DNA of 64,000 nt from Protea cynaroides (lineage: Eukaryota > Streptophyta > Magnoliopsida > Proteales > Proteaceae): positions 18,833,923 to 18,897,922 of the forward strand of contig CM053268.1 of assembly GCA_028583415.1 (NCBI GenBank), written 5' to 3'. Below, piece after piece: positions 60,653 through 64,000 of this stretch. Position 1 is the first letter of the stretch; every line of letters begins with the position of its first letter. The notes under the pieces were generated by a model. The model was not told the DNA's origin. It did no database searches and saw nothing but the letters and a program-made list of their open reading frames with translations. The translations under genes were made by a program, and so were the position numbers.

Positions 60653-60920
60653 AGCAACTGGAATTTCAACAGTGAACTCAGTATAGCAGAGGACTGAAAG
60701 CATGGCAGAGATGCCAGAGACGACGTAGGAGAGAACAACAGCAGGTCCTGCAACGAAATTTGCTTCAAGACCAGTGAGAACGAAGATTCCAGCACCAATG
60801 ACTGAACCGATGCCTAACCAAATGAGATCCCACCATGAGAGATTCTTCTTCATCTCATGTTCACTCTGAGTCTTCACCTCAGTCATCTCGATGATCTCCA
60901 GGGATCGTGTCAGAACAAAC
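60653..60920 (-). pseudogene. Cationic amino acid transporter (CAT) exon fragment
   Basis: After a good acceptor (TTGTTTCAG at 60921-60929) the frame reads FVLTRSLEIIEMTEVK, EHEMKKNLSWWDLIWLGIG, SVIGAGIFVLTGLEANFVAG and PAVVLSYVVSGISAMLSVLC YTEF. This is the first transmembrane part of plant CAT transporters (APC superfamily, plasma or vacuolar membrane amino acid import). Homology ends abruptly at VEIPVA, before the GGSF that follows in the family, so about 85 of some 600 residues are present. It is a captured fragment with the 3' part of the preceding intron. Confidence 0.88.
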
Positions 60921-61126
60921 CTGAAACAACAAATTACCAAAAAAAAAAAAAAAAAAAAAGTTGAATTTTTGGAATTGCAGAGACTCTGCAGGCAGAGTAG
61001 AAGATTTGAAGATCATTTCCACTATAAATTCTTGAACATCCTTTAAAAATCGATGAACAAAGTTCTCAAAAAACTATGACCACAGATGGAGAAAATGATC
61101 CCAAAAAAAAGTAAATTTTTTTTCTC

Positions 61127-61317
61127 AAAGATTCAGGAGAGATAATCGAAATTAGCTCTCAAAGCTCAGAGGACTCAAATGGAGGATAAAATGAGCATTT
61201 CAACCAAAAATTAGCAAAAAAAATTTCTCTAAGATTCAGGAGAGATAATCGAAATTAGTTCTCAAAGCACAGAGGACTCAAATGGAGGATAAAATGAGCA
61301 TTTCAACCAAAAATTAT
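61127..61317. repeat. Tandem duplication, 103 bp x 2, in Pack-MULE 3
   Basis: Two adjacent copies containing GATTCAGGAGAGATAATCG, GAGGACTCAAATGGAGGAT and GAGCATTTCAACCAAAAATT, nearly identical. They lie upstream of the CAT exon in what would be its intron. Confidence 0.85.
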
Positions 61318-62881
61318 CCACAAAAAAAATATCCCCTAAAGAAGACGACGAACCAGAAGGAGAAATGACAAAAAAAGATGCAATTTTTTTCTCTAATTCA
61401 CCTTTCCTCTCCCTTTGCGTCTCTCTCCGATTGAAAATCCAACCTTAGACCATGGAAAGAGAATCGTAACATTTTTTACTGTTACAAAAAGCAGAAATAA
61501 CAAAATGAGTGACAAAAACCTTACCAGACTATAACAGAAACAAGGTGTTCATCCGAGGACTGGCTACCGTGAGTTGTTCTTTCAATTTTTTTTAAGAATT
61601 TCAAATAGATCCACAAGAAATTAATGAAGCAAAACCCCAATTTCTCTGAAGAAGATGATAGTTTAAAACCCCCTCTTCGTCCACCTTTCCTCTCCCTCTG
61701 CATCTCTCTCTGATCTCTACAATTCCTCATGATGATGACAGAGAGTGCCGGCGGTAGTATGTCTATATATAATATATTTTGTTTTTATGAAGTTGCTGAT
61801 GTGAGTAAGTGGCCCACATGCCACTATCCATTTTAGGTATCCCTATTAGGAGAGTGATGAGCGTCGGATCTGAGGGACATGTCACACCCAGATCACCGTC
61901 CATCCTTGATGGAAGGAGATGGTTGGTCTATAAATACTAATGGGTAGGGTCCTATGCACACTGATAGAAATTTGAGAACTCCATCACGTTCTCTGTCTGG
62001 GAATACAACCAGTGCATAGAAATCCTTCCCCTCTCTCTTCTCTTTTGTTTGTGGAGCAGGGCATATTAGAGTCATCAGAAGACAACGTCGGTTGGACAGA
62101 CACCGGTTGGAACAGATCCCTACACTATGTGTATGTCAAATCTTATTCCGCATAGACATACATATGGATTGTAGTTTTCTTACAGCTGATACAACAGAAA
62201 TATCTTTCATCAATGAAAAAGGTTTGGCTGTTTCAGATCCCTAAGCCTAGCAGCAACGACGGAGATCATACTCTGTTTTTCAGTAACTTTGTTATCGACA
62301 GACTGAAAAAGCTATGGATGATACAATTACCAGTGAAAAGCTCAAGACCTTTTTCATATTGCTGCAGAAAAGTTTCAAAAAATGGCAGAAGAAGAAAAAG
62401 AAGAGGCATTTACCTTCAGCTTTCTTCTCCTCCACTTTACCTTCAAGATTTCTTCTTTTTGTTTTTGTGATTCTTCTTTTTTCTTTCTCTATAACTACCT
62501 TGCAAGAAAACTACTCTTAGAGCATAGTCTTCTAGTTTTTCTGTTTTCTACTTTTAAGTTTTAATCATTTAATATTGTTTTAAGGGCAACCATTGATCAG
62601 GATTGAAGAAGAAAAACAGAAGAAGAAAGAAGAAGAAAGAGACATAAAGAAGAAGAAGAAGGGTAAAATAATCTTTTACTTTAATTCTAAGGATAATATT
62701 GTCTATGAAAAATTTCATTTGAGCTAACATCAGCAACTAACGGGAATCTATAGATGGAGTGAGATTATTTGATTAATAGTGCAAAGATTTTAGGTCTTAG
62801 ATAATATTTTTACAAACTTATCGGTGTAGATGATTTTAACAATTTTTATTACGGTGTATATGAAATTTTTCCTATTTCAAA

Positions 62882-64000
62882 ATTGTAAAAAAAAAAAAAA
62901 TATAATAATAAATAAATCCTATCCTAGTTGAGTATGCGAAGTAAATAATCAACCCAAAAGTGAAGTGTTTTTTTAGGGAAAATGATATTTACTGCCAGTA
63001 CTGTCACTCCCTTCTTGTTTTAATAAATTGGAATGCCTAGGCCATGTCAGGAATGGCTATACTATTGTCAACTCACATGAAGTAAAATACTAACATTTAT
63101 TTTGTACTGTAAAGATCGTGATTCGTCTTTTTTTTTTTTAAATGTAAAAATCTTGTTGCAATTAAAGTTCAGGAAAACAAAACTTTATTTTTTTTTTCTT
63201 TTACTCCTCTGGTATAGCAATTTCTTTTTTTAATGAAGGTAAAATCTTATTATTTTATAAATAATGATAGATTTTAAAAATGATATAACAATAAGTCATT
63301 TTTCAAATTATTTTGAAAATATTATTAGCTCTTGATTTAAAAAAACTTCCAAGAAGAAGACAAAAAAAAATGTTATATCTTTACAGTTCACCATTGCCTT
63401 TATTTATTTATTTTTTAATCTCAGTTCACCACTTTACAAGAAGATGTATCTATTTTAAATCTTCCACCAAAAAAAAAAAATATCCATTTTAAATCATGGG
63501 TGAGTGAGAAGATGTAACCGACTCGGTTACGATCAGTCACCGAGTGATAGCAGTTAAATGTGACAAGTTTACTTTTTAAAATCCCAAATTTACCCCTATT
63601 TAATGGGTCGGCCGACGGATTTTAATGATTGTACATACAAAGTTGATTGACATATATGTTCTTACTGTTAGCATAGCAACCGATTGTAAAGTAGGGGTAT
63701 TTAGGAAAAGAAAAATCGATTGCTGCTAATGTTACAACCAGACGGACCCATAAAAAAATGCTACATCTTTTTAGTTCACCACTTTTTTTTTTAATGGAAT
63801 CTTAGTTCAACACTTGAGTTAATTACAACAAGACTCATCCAATTTTAATTATTAGAGTATTTTAGGTCTTGCATGATAACATTCGTGTTTGATCTATCCT
63901 TTTGTTCATAAGAACTAAAATGAATAGAAATCTATTTATTATCATTGGTTTATTTTTATATTCATGGAAATGGACTGGTGGTGGCCAAGGTAGAGAAAAG
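62882..64000. other. Intergenic, nothing recognised
   Basis: AT-rich with many A/T runs. A GC-richer patch near 63500-63620 (CGACTCGGTTACGATCAGTC) carries no open frame of note. Confidence 0.5.

Larger units (their letters stand above)
60263..62872. mobile_element. Pack-MULE-like element 3 (CAT transporter fragment)
   Basis: The inverted ends read GGAAAATTTTCATATACACC and (complement) GGAAAAATTTCATATACACC, and similarity runs for about 70 bp (CCCATAAGTTTGCAAAAACA against CCGATAAGTTTGTAAAAATA). The flanks TATTTTAAA (60254-60262) and TATTTCAAA (62873-62881) are a 9-bp duplication with one mismatch. The shared inner module is present: TTGACGGAA, then GACATTTTTACCCTTCATAT on the left; CCGTTAGTTG and TTTTACCCTTC on the right. 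Cargo includes one amino acid transporter exon; the part from 61400 to 62640 is unrecognised. No transposase. Confidence 0.85.

Overview
This is a nuclear plant (angiosperm) window. The evidence is spliced genes with GT..AG introns, plant-only families (MPV17/PMP22-type protein, a DUF4408/DUF761 protein, fragments of B3, CXE, DUF506, RLP and CAT genes), an Au-type SINE, a Ty1/copia element, and AT-rich DNA full of MITEs. The species cannot be read from the sequence. There are no rRNA genes, CRISPR arrays or bacterial features.

Only two host genes look intact, both on the minus strand. One is a seven-exon MPV17/PMP22-family membrane protein (25322-30677, 296 aa; every junction keeps frame and the product aligns with the family throughout). 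The other is a single-exon DUF4408/DUF761 protein (53527-54564, 345 aa). Their products have no evident connection.

The rest is mostly a mobile-element landscape. Four Pack-MULE-like elements (3551-5847, about 7770-9449, 32387-34078, 60263-62872) share a terminal plan. Three have 9-bp target duplications and carry recognisable host-gene pieces: B3 plus carboxylesterase, DUF506 plus a receptor-like protein, and a cationic amino acid transporter exon. The fourth carries GC-richer, gene-like DNA that I do not recognise. A decayed copia element (about 32280-43025) has one of these MULEs in its 5' LTR. Its pol gene is split by a 2.4-kb solo-LTR-like element (37066-41776), which is itself split by a related 2.3-kb copy in opposite orientation (38848-41135). 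The copia 3' end stops at a CACTA-like element (about 43026-48710) that carries the first exon of an organellar YchF/OLA1-type GTPase joined to exons 2-5 of an ARF GTPase.

Other repeats include a tandem TRIM array with an Au SINE in its first LTR (16176-17165), six or seven foldback MITEs sharing the inner terminus AAATCGTCTCC, two copies of a second SINE family, dispersed MITEs, and microsatellites. The main biological theme is repeated capture of host gene fragments by several unrelated DNA transposon types in one short interval.
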